From positions 120,049-184,048 of the forward strand of contig CAWECY010000001.1 in assembly GCA_963807775.1 (NCBI GenBank): a stretch of DNA of 64,000 nt. The letters are read 5' to 3'. This DNA comes from Bog-473 sp963807775. Its GTDB lineage: Bacteria > Actinomycetota > Acidimicrobiia > Acidimicrobiales > RAAP-2. Of this stretch, positions 54,411-62,719 are shown one piece after another. The notes beneath the pieces were generated by a model. That model saw nothing but the letters and a program-made list of their open reading frames with translations. It was not told where the DNA came from and did not search any database. The position numbers and the translations under genes are program-made. How positions within the stretch are numbered: the stretch's first letter is position 1; every line of letters starts with the position of its first letter.

Positions 54411-55594
54411 GAGGGCACCTCCTGTCGTGCCGCGTGCTCGGCCAATGTGGCGCGGGCGATGACCAGCCGTTGGATCTGAGCGGTGCCCTCGTAGATCTGG
54501 AACGGTTTGGCGTCGCGGATGAATTTCTCGGTCGGGTTGTTCCGGAGGAGCCCAGCGCCGCCGAGCACCTGGACGGCGTCGGTCGTCACCTCCATGGCGC
54601 TATCAGCGGCGAAGCGCTTGGCATGAGAAGACGCCAGCGTGTTGGGGGTGCCCCGGTCGATCAAGTCGGCGGCGTGTTGGGTGGCGAGGCGCGCGAGGTG
54701 GATCTTGGTCGACATGTCCGCGATGAGCATCTGGATCGCCTGGTTGGCGGCGAGGGGACGGTCGAATTGCACTCGGGTGGTGGCGTGGTCGACCGCACAC
54801 TCCATGGCGGCTCGGGCCAGGCCGGTGGCGAGGGCGGCGACCCCCACCCTGGTGCAGTCCAGGGATTGCATGGCCAGTTCGAAGCCTTGTCCTTGTGCTC
54901 CGATAAGGTGGTCAGAGGGGATCACCACGTGGTCGAAGGAGATCGTTGCGGTGTCCGAGGCGCGCTGGCCCATCAAGTCGGCGCGACCGTCGATTCGGAC
55001 CCCAGCTTGACGTGGGACGACAAACACGGAGATGCCACCGGTTCCTCTCGAACCTTCTGTGCGGGCAAACACGGTGTACCAATCAGCATGGCTGGCGTTC
55101 GTGATGAAGCATTTCGTCCCGTCGAGCACCCAGCTGTCACCTTCTTGGCGTGCCGTCGTCTGAACGCCTGCAGCGTCGGAGCCGGCTTGCGCCTCGGTGA
55201 GGCAGAACGACGCCATCCGTGGCGCCTCAGAGAGACGGGAGAGGTAGGTGCGCTTGAGGTCGTGCGTTCCACCCAACAACAGGGGCATCATCGCGAGCAC
55301 GTTGGCCGACAGCGATGTGCCGATCCCGGCGCACCCCCAGCCCAGCTCCTCGGCGATCACGCAGGTCTCGCGGAAGCTGTAGCCCGGGCCGCCGTACTCC
55401 ACCGGCAGTACCGCGTTGATGAGACCACACTCCCACGCCTTCTCGACGACGTCCTGGGGCCATCCGGCACTCTCGTCGTACGTCCAGGCCACGGGCCGTA
55501 TCTCGCGAACGGCGAAGTCGTGCGCTTTGTGCGCCAGCTCGCCGTGATCCTGGCTGACCGAAGGGTGTAGCTCTGCGTCGGCGCGCATCGTCAT
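54407..55594 (-). CDS. Acyl-CoA dehydrogenase
   Basis: The gene encodes 395 residues from ATG 55594, overlapping the P450 stop as ATGA. Seen are the flavin-binding CLTEAQAGSDAAGVQTTARQ and the C-terminal VQVLGGAGLLRNNPTEKFIR DAK-type substrate region, split here around position 340. The family oxidises acyl-CoA to enoyl-CoA with FAD. It sits between a P450 and a sulfatase gene in one operon, which suggests breakdown of a complex substrate. Intact. Confidence 0.9.
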   Translation of the reverse strand: MTMRADAELHPSVSQDHGELAHKAHDFAVREIRPVAWTYDESAGWPQDVVEKAWECGLINAVLPVEYGGPGYSFRETCVIAEELGWGCAGIGTSLSANVLAMMPLLLGGTHDLKRTYLSRLSEAPRMASFCLTEAQAGSDAAGVQTTARQEGDSWVLDGTKCFITNASHADWYTVFARTEGSRGTGGISVFVVPRQAGVRIDGRADLMGQRASDTATISFDHVVIPSDHLIGAQGQGFELAMQSLDCTRVGVAALATGLARAAMECAVDHATTRVQFDRPLAANQAIQMLIADMSTKIHLARLATQHAADLIDRGTPNTLASSHAKRFAADSAMEVTTDAVQVLGGAGLLRNNPTEKFIRDAKPFQIYEGTAQIQRLVIARATLAEHAARQEVPS

Positions 55595-56775
55595 CGGGTG
55601 ACCACCGGGATGCGGCGCGGTCCTCGGACCTGGCCGCCGGCCCAGGTGACCTCTGCACCCGGATCGAGTTGGAATTCGGGATAGCGGGCGAGCCATTCCT
55701 CGAGCGCGACGCGCAGCTCCATGCGAGCAAGATTCGAGCCGGCACAGCGGTGGATGCCGGCACCGAAGGCAACGTGTCGGTTGGCCTGGCGGTCGATGAC
55801 AACCCGGTCCGGGTCGGCGAAGGCCTCCGCGTCGCGGTTCGCCGCAGCGAAGCTGAGCAGGACCCGGTCCCCCGCCTGCATCGGGCAGCCGTTGACGGTC
55901 GTGTCGCTCGTGACGATGCGGGCCATCGTGACGGGTGAATACGCCCGCAGCAGCTCCTCCACCGCGGTCGGGATCAGACTGGGGTCTTCGGCCAGTCGGC
56001 GGCGGTCGTCGTCGTGGGTGGCGAGATGCCACAGCGCCGACCCGATGGCGGACCAGGTCGTGTCGACGCCGGCGATCAAGGTCAAGGCGACGGTGCCGAG
56101 GATGTGGGCGTCGGGGACGGGCTCCCCCTCGACCTCGGTGTGTAGGAGCACGCTGATCAGGTCGCTTCCGGGATTGTCCCGGCGGGCGTCTATCTCGGCG
56201 AGGAAATAGGTGACCAGCTCATCTCGGGCACGGTTTTTGCGCTCGGTGTCGTAGGCGAACTCGAGTCCGCTGCGGACCCACCCCGTGAAGGTGTCCGCCA
56301 TGGCCTCGGGCACGCCCAGGATCATGCCGATCACTCGGACCGGTATCTGCTGGGCATAGCCCACGGCGGCATCGCCTTTCCCAGATGAGAAGCTCTCGAG
56401 CAAACGGTGACACAGCTCACGAGTTGCCGGTTCGTAGCTCGCCACCCGGTTATTGGAGAACCACGGCAAGAGCAGCCGCCGCGTCCAGGTGTGCACGGGA
56501 GGGTCGGCCTGGATCGGTGGCAGCCCGGCCGGGAGCACCGTCTCACTGCCTTCGCCGGGCACCACGGCGACGTCGCGGGAACTGAAGTGTTCGATGTCAC
56601 GAGCGATTGCCGCGACGTCGGCGTAGCGCGTCGGTAGCCATGAGCCGCCGAAGCGGTCGCTGTGCGCGATCGGGCAACGCTGACGCAGGTCCTCCCAGAT
56701 CGGGTACGGATCCGCCACGTAGTCGGCCCCGAAGATGTCGTAGTCGGTGGCCCAATCGATCACGGTGTCGCTCAT
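55591..56775 (-). CDS. Cytochrome P450
   Basis: The gene encodes 394 residues from ATG 56775 with GAAAGG upstream. The I-helix motif is AGVDTT, the E-x-x-R is in VEELLRAYSP, and the haem loop is FGAGIHRCAGSNLAR with Cys at about 344. It resembles soluble actinobacterial class I P450s. No ferredoxin is encoded nearby. It is first in the operon with the dehydrogenase and sulfatase, divergent from a TetR gene. Confidence 0.9.
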   Translation of the reverse strand: MSDTVIDWATDYDIFGADYVADPYPIWEDLRQRCPIAHSDRFGGSWLPTRYADVAAIARDIEHFSSRDVAVVPGEGSETVLPAGLPPIQADPPVHTWTRRLLLPWFSNNRVASYEPATRELCHRLLESFSSGKGDAAVGYAQQIPVRVIGMILGVPEAMADTFTGWVRSGLEFAYDTERKNRARDELVTYFLAEIDARRDNPGSDLISVLLHTEVEGEPVPDAHILGTVALTLIAGVDTTWSAIGSALWHLATHDDDRRRLAEDPSLIPTAVEELLRAYSPVTMARIVTSDTTVNGCPMQAGDRVLLSFAAANRDAEAFADPDRVVIDRQANRHVAFGAGIHRCAGSNLARMELRVALEEWLARYPEFQLDPGAEVTWAGGQVRGPRRIPVVTR

Positions 56776-56810
56776 CACTCGTTGCCTTTCGTCGGTCAAG
56801 GCGTGCTATC

Positions 56811-56826
56811 TTAGCCATATGGCTAA
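56811..56826. promoter_or_regulatory. Operator palindrome overlapping the TetR start codon
   Basis: TTAGCCAT and ATGGCTAA form a perfect 16-bp palindrome. Its right half contains the TetR ATG (56819-56821), so the message would be leaderless. It lies 35 bases from the divergent P450 operon start. Confidence 0.8.
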
Positions 56827-57437
56827 AACGACGCAAGGGGCGGCCACGACGAGACGCATCCGGGATCCCGACGGCGTACGGGAAGCCCTGCTCGAGGCAG
56901 GAAAGCGGCTCCTCGCCGATCGGCCGCCGAGCGCCATCGCAGCGAGGGAGATCGCGGCTGAAGCCGGCGTGAACTACGGGTTCGTGCACCACTACTTCGG
57001 AGGCAAGGCAGACGTGCTTCGGGCCGCGATGCTCGCCTTGCGCGACGACTTTCTCCTGCGCCACCCACGACCCGAAGAACTCTCGCTCTTGACGGGGGAA
57101 CGCGACCCTTTCCTGGCTGGCCTCGGCCGCTCGCAGATGGACTACCCCAACGAGCTCGGCGGCCTCGACGTGAACCTCATCGGTAGTCAGCTGGTCGCAG
57201 CGATACGGGCACGACCCGGTCACCGCGGGTCCGACTCCGATACCGACACCGATGCCAAGGCCCGCGCCATTGCCTTGATGGCGCTGCAGATTGCCTACGG
57301 TGTCTTTGGGCCACTTTTGCGTGACGCCGCGACGGTCGACGAGCGCGACCAAGCCGACGTTGAGAGTGCGCTGCCGCGCCATCTACGACGAGATCGCGCT
57401 CGTGGGGCGCCCGATCACCGACGGAGGCTCGTCGTAG
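56819..57437 (+). CDS. TetR-family regulator, C-terminal frame shift
   Basis: The gene starts at ATG 56819. The HTH is SAIAAREIAAEAGVNYGFVH then HYFGGKADVLRA. Near 57376 an extra C moves homology to the next frame, which ends DEIALVGRPITDGGSS at TAG 57435-57437. The unshifted frame runs to 57541 with Arg-rich junk. It is divergent from the P450 operon and likely represses it. Confidence 0.8.
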
Positions 57438-57467
57438 CCGGTCGCGGTACCTCGACGGCGAGGCTCG

Positions 57468-59887
57468 TCACTCCGAAAGGGCGTGGGCGGCCTGGCCGTG
57501 TTGCTCGGCGGTGTGAACGTCGAGCTCGTCCTGGTCGGTGAGGTGCGGCGTGATGTCGAACACCACCTTCTTGATCGTCCCCGTGAACGGGAATGGCTTC
57601 TTGTCCTCGTAGTCGCGGTCCACGACGCCACCGTTGTCACGCCCGATGTCCATGCCCGCGTATCCGGAGAAGCGGATCGGCACGGTGTAGTCCATCCGCC
57701 CCTTGCCGATCTGCCGGTCGTTGACGAAGAGGGTCACGTCGCCACCAGTGGCCGGCTTCGCCTCGTCGGCCGAGAACTCCATCCGCACCGTGACTTCGCC
57801 GGTAGGCAGATCCTCTTCGGCGACCTGCGTGTAGACGAACACGCCCATCATCGAATAGGTGTGGGTGAGCTTGCCGTCCTTGACGTAGAGGGTGAAGCCG
57901 CCGAGGTGGTCGGCCTCGGCCACGATGACGCCTTCGGCACCCTCTTCGGGCACGACCAGGTCGGCGGTGATCGTGTAGGAGCGGTTGTAGATCCTCGGGA
58001 TCATGCCGGGCAAGAACGTTCTGGACGTCACCGCGGAACTCGAAGGTCGTCTCTTCCGCTATCGGAGGCACCATGCCGAAGAACGCCGAGAGCGCCGCCG
58101 AGCAGGGGCAACACCTTGTAGCGCTCCGCCTCCTCCCAAAACAGGTCCTTGAGCTCCTGCACCTTCTCGGGATGGTCGGCGGCAAGGTCTTTGGCCTGCG
58201 AGAAGTCGTCGGGCAGGTAGTAGAGCTCCGCCGGGCCCGCGTCCGGGTCCCAGACGCCCGGCGCGTACGGAGCGAGGGCTTCGGGGGTGAGGTCCCACGG
58301 GATCCGCTCGGTCTTCATGGCCAGCCACCAGCCGTCCTTGTACATGCCGCGGTTGCCGACCGTCTCGAAGTACTGCTGCGTGCGGTGCTCGGGAGCGGCG
58401 CCGTCGGTGAACGACGCGGTGAACGACGTGCCATGCATCGGTTCCTGCTCGATCCCGTCGACGGTGTCCGGGCTCGGGATGCCGGCGACGTCGAGAATGG
58501 TGGGAGCCACGTCGATGACGTGAGCGAATTGCGAGCGCAGCGCCGCCGGCATCCTTGATGCGGGCGGGCCAGTGCACGACCATCGGATTGCGGGTCCCGC
58601 CAAGGTGCGAGCCCACCTGCTTGCCCCACTGGAAGGGCGTGGCCCCGGCCCACGCCCACGCCGCCGAGTAGTGGGGGTCCATGATGGCAGCCACCCCACT
58701 GGTCGAGCCCGCCGTAGTGCTCGGAGAGCTGGAGCTGCATCTCGTCGGTCAGCGGGATGCCGTTTTGCATCGTGAGCTCGTTGAAGGAGCCGGTGATCGT
58801 CCCCTCCATGCTGGCCCCGTTGTCGCCCCAGATCCACACGATGAGCGTGTCGTCGAGCTCGCCGAGCTCCTCGATGGCGTCGATCACGCGCCCGACGTTG
58901 TAGTCGGCGTTCTCGGAGTACCCGGCGTAGACCTCCATCTGGCGGGCGTAGAAGGCCTTCAGATTGTCGGGGACGTCGTCCCACGCCGGGAACGCCTTGT
59001 CGCGAGGGGTGAGCTCGGTGTCGGCGGGGATCACCCCGAGCTCCTTCTGGCGAGCGAACGTCTCCTCGCGCAGCTTGTCCCAGCCCTGGTCGAACTTGCC
59101 CTTGTACTTGTCGGCCCACGCCTTGGTGACGTGATGAGGCGCATGGCTGCAGCCGGTGGAGAAGTAGACGAAGAACGGCTTGTCAGCGTCCTGGGCGCGG
59201 ATCGGCGTGGAGCCACTCGATGGTCCGATCCGCCATGGCGTCGGGGAAGTAGAAACGGGTCGTCCTTGTCGTAGTAAGCCGTCGGGCGTGCCGATGATCT
59301 TCTGGTTCTCGGCCAGGCAGGGATCCCACTGGCTCGACCCACCACCGAGGATTCCGTAGAAGTAGTCGAAGCCCCAGCCATTCGGCCAACGGTCGAACGG
59401 ACCGGCGGGGCCCTGTTGGCCGTCGGGCGTGAGGTGCCATTTTCCGAAGATGGCGGTGCTGTAGCCGTTGTCCCGCAGGATCCGCGGAAGCGGCGCGCAG
59501 TCGCGAGGCAGGGTCGCCGAGTACCCCGGGAAGCCACCCGCGAACTCTCCGATGGAGCCGAAACCCACGGCGTGGTTGTTGCGCCCGGTCAGCAACGAAG
59601 CGCGGGTCGGCGAGCACAGCGCCGTCACATGGAAACGGTTGTAGCGAAGGCCGCCCTCCGCCACGCGGTGTCAGTTGGGCGTCTGGATCGGGCCGCCGAA
59701 CGTGCTCGGATTCCCGAACCCGGCGTCGTCGATCAGGACCAGCAGCACGTTCGGAGCGCCCGTCAGGCGGTGCCGGATGGCTGATCAGGTTCCAGTCGGG
59801 TTGTGATCCGTCCAGTGTCTTGTCTGACCGTTCCCGAGAAGGCGGGCCGGCGGATCGGGAGATGGCTGCGATCGACATCGGTCATGT
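57468..59887 (-). CDS. Arylsulfatase-like enzyme 2, multiply frameshifted
   Basis: Homology starts at ATG 59887 (AGGAGAG upstream) and ends at TGA 57468, about 800 codons. Visible pieces are APNVLLVLIDDAGFGNPSTF, the catalytic CSPTRASLLTGR, GKWHLTPDGQQGPAGPF, WIWGDNGASMEGT and the C-terminal domain PEEGAEGVIVAEADHLGGFT. At least six frame changes occur, and a TGA interrupts just before the CSPTR segment (near 59670). It is similar in plan to sulfatase 1 but diverged. It converges on the TetR gene. Confidence 0.72.
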
Positions 59888-60074
59888 TACTCTCCTGTCC
59901 GCGGTTGGATTCTTGGTGGCGCGGAGTCCGACCATGCCCGATCGATGGTCCTCGGTCAATCTGTCGTGTGCCAGAACCGCTGGTCCGTGTCGGCTCAGCC
60001 GGGACGAACGCACAAGTCTGAAACGCCTACGCGGCAAGAGCTGCGCCGACGCAGAGCGAGGAACTCGATATCGA

Positions 60075-60094
60075 TACGGTCACGTAAAGTCACG
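60075..60094. repeat. Tandem decamer pair, module 3 left arm
   Basis: TACGGTCACG and TAAAGTCACG form a diverged tandem pair 55 bases from the tRNA core of module 3, matching the spacing of module 2 (57). Confidence 0.65.
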
Positions 60095-60149
60095 TCGACG
60101 AAGGACGTGATCCTCGAGCTTCCCCTTTTCACCCTCTGACCTGGGTGTA

Positions 60150-60199
60150 TGGTGGAGGTGAGCGGACTCGAACCGCCGACTTCTACGTTGCGAACGTAC
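60150..60199 (-). repeat. tRNA-Ala(CGC) 3' half, module 3 (attachment-like core)
   Basis: On the minus strand the anticodon loop is TTCGCAA and the T stem GGCGG/CCGCT differs from modules 1 and 2 (GAGGG/CCCTT) by compensating changes that keep pairing. The acceptor CACCTCC, A73 and CCA are intact. No 5' tRNA half is present. Confidence 0.75.
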
Positions 60200-60297
60200 G
60201 GTTCTCAGCGTTCTGACCAGCCCCTTTCCGAGGAGATTGCTGGTAGCGGCGTTGCGAGTCGAGTAGCCGGGGGGAATCGCACCCCCCGGCTCTCACA

Positions 60298-60331
60298 GAA
60301 CCGGACGTGAACCTCTCAGCTCATCCGGCTC
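60298..60331 (-). ncRNA. Group II intron domain V
   Basis: On the minus strand this 34-nt hairpin starts GAGCCGGATG and ends CACGTCCGGTTC, with the usual loop GAGA-type and bulge. It is the catalytic core of group II introns and lies just downstream of the RT gene stop, followed by domain VI with the branch-point A in GGCTACTCGAC. Confidence 0.9.
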
Positions 60332-61595
60332 TTGCAGGTCGGCTGGGCGTGACGGGGAGGAGATGCCAATGAGCGAAGAGCCGGGGATGGTGCAGCTTGG
60401 CAGCAACTAACCAGTCCCATGCCCGTTGACGTTTCCCTCGTAATCGTTTGAATTTCCGCATGGCCCATCGGACCAAATGCTGGTCGATGCGCCGTGCGAT
60501 GGAATACAACTCGGAGCGATAGAAGGCCCCGTAGTAGTTGATCCAGCCTCGGACCTGGGCGTTGATGCCCCGGGCGAGGCCAGACAGGTCCGTGCCACTG
60601 CGACGATTGAGGTGCCAGTCCCTGATCTGCTTGCCCTTCGCCTTCTTCGCCTTGGCGCTCATGGCCGGTGAGAAGTTCACGAAGGACCCCCACTTGCCCT
60701 TGGCCAGGCGAGCCCGAAAGGTGTAGCCGAGGAAATCGAAGCTGGTGTGCTCGTAGTCCCTGCGGCGGTGCGCGTCTTTGCAGTACACGACCTTCGTCTT
60801 GTCGGGGTGCAGCTCGAGTCCGACAGACCCGAGCCGTTCGGCGAGTTTGGCCCACAGATGCATGGCCTTTGCCTCGGTGTCGCAGTGGATCACCACGTCA
60901 TCCGCGTAGCGCTCGAAGGGACTGGCGGGATACTCCCGGTCCATCCACCGATCGAACGCATAGTGCATGAAGAGGTTGGCGAGCAGCGGCGAGATCGGGG
61001 AGCCCTGCGGGGTTCCCTTCTCTCGGGCCACGAGGGTCCCGTCTGGCATCTGCATGGGGGCTTTGAGCCACCGTTCGATGTAGAGCAGGACCCAGCGCTC
61101 GTCGGTGTGGTGAGCGACCGCTTTGAGCAACAGATCATGGGGAACGCTGTCGAAGAAGGCCCGGACGTCGATGTCGAGCACCCAGTCCTGCTTCCAACAG
61201 CGCTTACGAGTCATGGCCAGGGCGTCATGGGCACTTCGCCCAGGACGATAGCCATAACTGTCGTGGTGGAAGATCGGCTCAAGCTTCTCTTCCAGCAGCA
61301 TCGCTGCTGCGGTCTGGGCGATGCGGTCTGCCGTATTTGGCACCCCCAGCACCCTGACCCCCGTTCCATGATCCTTCGGTATCTCCACCGCCCGCACCGG
61401 CCCGGGGAAGTAACTCCCCGAACTCATCCGGTTCCACAGCTTGTAGAGGTTGGCCCTCTCGTTTTCTGCGAACCCGTCGATGCTGACGGCGTCCACGCCC
61501 GGCGCACCCTTGTTCGCCTGGACCTTCTTCCACGCCTCATAAACGAGGCGCTTTTGAATCTCAAACGACTTCATTCCCAGCTGTGGTCGTTCCAT
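60321..61595 (-). CDS. ltrA: Group II intron reverse transcriptase/maturase
   Basis: The gene encodes 424 residues from ATG 61595 behind GGGGGAGGA. The RT active site YADD is at residues 230-233 (SPFERYADDVVIHC); GTPQGSPISPLLAN is RT motif 4-5, and the GIIM maturase domain includes RGWINYYGAFYRSELYSI. There is no HNH endonuclease at the C-terminus. The protein helps splicing and retrohoming of its intron. Intact. Confidence 0.92.
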   Translation of the reverse strand: MERPQLGMKSFEIQKRLVYEAWKKVQANKGAPGVDAVSIDGFAENERANLYKLWNRMSSGSYFPGPVRAVEIPKDHGTGVRVLGVPNTADRIAQTAAAMLLEEKLEPIFHHDSYGYRPGRSAHDALAMTRKRCWKQDWVLDIDVRAFFDSVPHDLLLKAVAHHTDERWVLLYIERWLKAPMQMPDGTLVAREKGTPQGSPISPLLANLFMHYAFDRWMDREYPASPFERYADDVVIHCDTEAKAMHLWAKLAERLGSVGLELHPDKTKVVYCKDAHRRRDYEHTSFDFLGYTFRARLAKGKWGSFVNFSPAMSAKAKKAKGKQIRDWHLNRRSGTDLSGLARGINAQVRGWINYYGAFYRSELYSIARRIDQHLVRWAMRKFKRLRGKRQRAWDWLVAAKLHHPRLFAHWHLLPVTPSRPARAG

Positions 61596-62216
61596 CAGTT
61601 CCTCCCCCGAAGGGTTGACCGACGGTGTGACCTGGCCTGCCCGGCCCCTTGGCTCCGGCCCCATTACAGGGCCTTCATCGCTACTACGAGTGGGTCCGCC
61701 TCTGTGCCTCGCATCGGTACTCTGCACCCGAGGTGGCGTGGCCACTTGGGGTTCTCCCTCTTGACGGCCAGAGGGCCGACAACACCCCGCCGCACATATC
61801 GAGACGACAGGTTCTCCTGTTCCGTGCCAGCGCCTGCAACGAGCTCACGCCACCTTTACACCGGACACCGCCAGGGCCACAAGCAGGCAGCTCCCCGGCT
61901 TCGGGCCCACCCTGTGGGCGCGCCCTTGTCCCGGGGCAGAGGAACAGCCCCGGTTTCGATGTCATCGTTGAACCTTTCGATGCGTCAGCAGTGGTTTACC
62001 CATGTTCGTCTTCTCGTCGCATACCTGACCCGCTGATTGCGGGCCTTTTTCCGCAGTCGCTTCCCACCCCGGCTCTTAACCGGCATGACATTGCGGTAGT
62101 TTGGGATCTCCGCCTGCACGGCGAACCCGGAGGGCCTACCTCCATCCCTGGCACAGCACGGTTCGTGCTGGCGATCTTCTACATCGTCACCACTCCCCTT
62201 TCAGGACACACTCCCC

Positions 62217-62399
62217 TCAGGTTCCCTCACGATCACCCTCCCGTTCCCTCTCGATAAGGTCACGTAAGGTCACGCCGGAACGGAGTCGGAAGGCGGCCAC
62301 GAACCGGTACTCACGTCCGAGCAGGCTCTCGGAACGCCGAGCGAATCGCTCCCCTGCCCTGTTGGCGACGATCACGTTCTTCGGCCAGCAAAGGGACAT
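62217..62399 (-). CDS. Small ORF, module 3 copy (about 60 aa)
   Basis: ATG 62399 (ATG 62402 and 62408 lie just upstream) opens MSLCWPKNVIVANRAGERFA to VTLRDLIERERE and continues to TGA 62217-62219. It matches the module 1 and 2 frames, with one 3-base deletion and a longer C-terminus. The intron begins five bases past the stop. No known family. Confidence 0.4.
   Translation of the reverse strand: MSLCWPKNVIVANRAGERFARRSESLLGREYRFVAAFRLRSGVTLRDLIEREREGDREGT
62255..62274. repeat. Tandem decamer pair, module 3 right arm
   Basis: TAAGGTCACG twice without a gap, 101 bases from the tRNA core once the intron is subtracted. It is identical to the right pair of module 1. Confidence 0.75.
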
Positions 62400-62468
62400 C
62401 ATGCTCATTCTCGTCCGAGCGGACGACGGATGTTGCCGACAATCGAAGAATCTTTACGCGAGAGTGCT

Positions 62469-62681
62469 CTAAGGTTTGTCCGACGCGCTGGTCATCTCCG
62501 ACGTTCGACTACAGCCCCGTGGCGTACGGCTCTTGGTATCTGCCATGTCGTCGACTCGGCGCAACAAGTCTCCGAGCTCGCTGGCGTCGGCGTCCTCTTC
62601 TACGCTGAGCCCTGTCGATCGCCAGGCACTCAGCAGCGATTCCTCAAACTCCTCGTTGGCCGCTTGTAAGCACGAGACCAT
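62469..62681 (-). CDS. Small hypothetical protein
   Basis: A 70-residue frame from ATG 62681: acidic N-terminal half (ANEEFEESLLSAWRSTGLSV), basic C-terminus. No recognised family and no clear ribosome binding site. It may be chance. Confidence 0.25.
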   Translation of the reverse strand: MVSCLQAANEEFEESLLSAWRSTGLSVEEDADASELGDLLRRVDDMADTKSRTPRGCSRTSEMTSASDKP

Positions 62682-62719
62682 GTTGAGAGTTCAAGGGTCC
62701 GACTGTCCTTAGCAACCAG

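Larger units (their letters stand above)
60258..62211 (-). mobile_element. Group II intron with reverse transcriptase, inside module 3
   Basis: The intron reads leftward, beginning GTGTG at 62211 and ending GAC at 60258. Removing it restores module 3 to a sequence matching module 1 (CTGAGGGGA joined to TCGCAACGCC), so both boundaries are exact. It has a 34-nt domain V (60298-60331), a domain VI hairpin (60265-60291) and an RT gene. Its 5' exon overlaps the module's small ORF stop by a few bases. The intron site is within about 5 bases of the place where the IS entered module 2. Confidence 0.9.

Noticed and set aside
59665..59680. Selenocysteine or recoded TGA in sulfatase 2
   Set aside because: The TGA is surrounded by single-base shifts and no recoding element is seen; error or decay is simpler.
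34100..60199. Functional tRNA genes at the three modules
   Set aside because: The 5' half (acceptor 5' strand and D arm) is missing in every copy and the anticodon stem has mismatches.
34100..62500. CRISPR array
   Set aside because: The repeats are only three long modules with gene-sized gaps, and no cas genes are visible.
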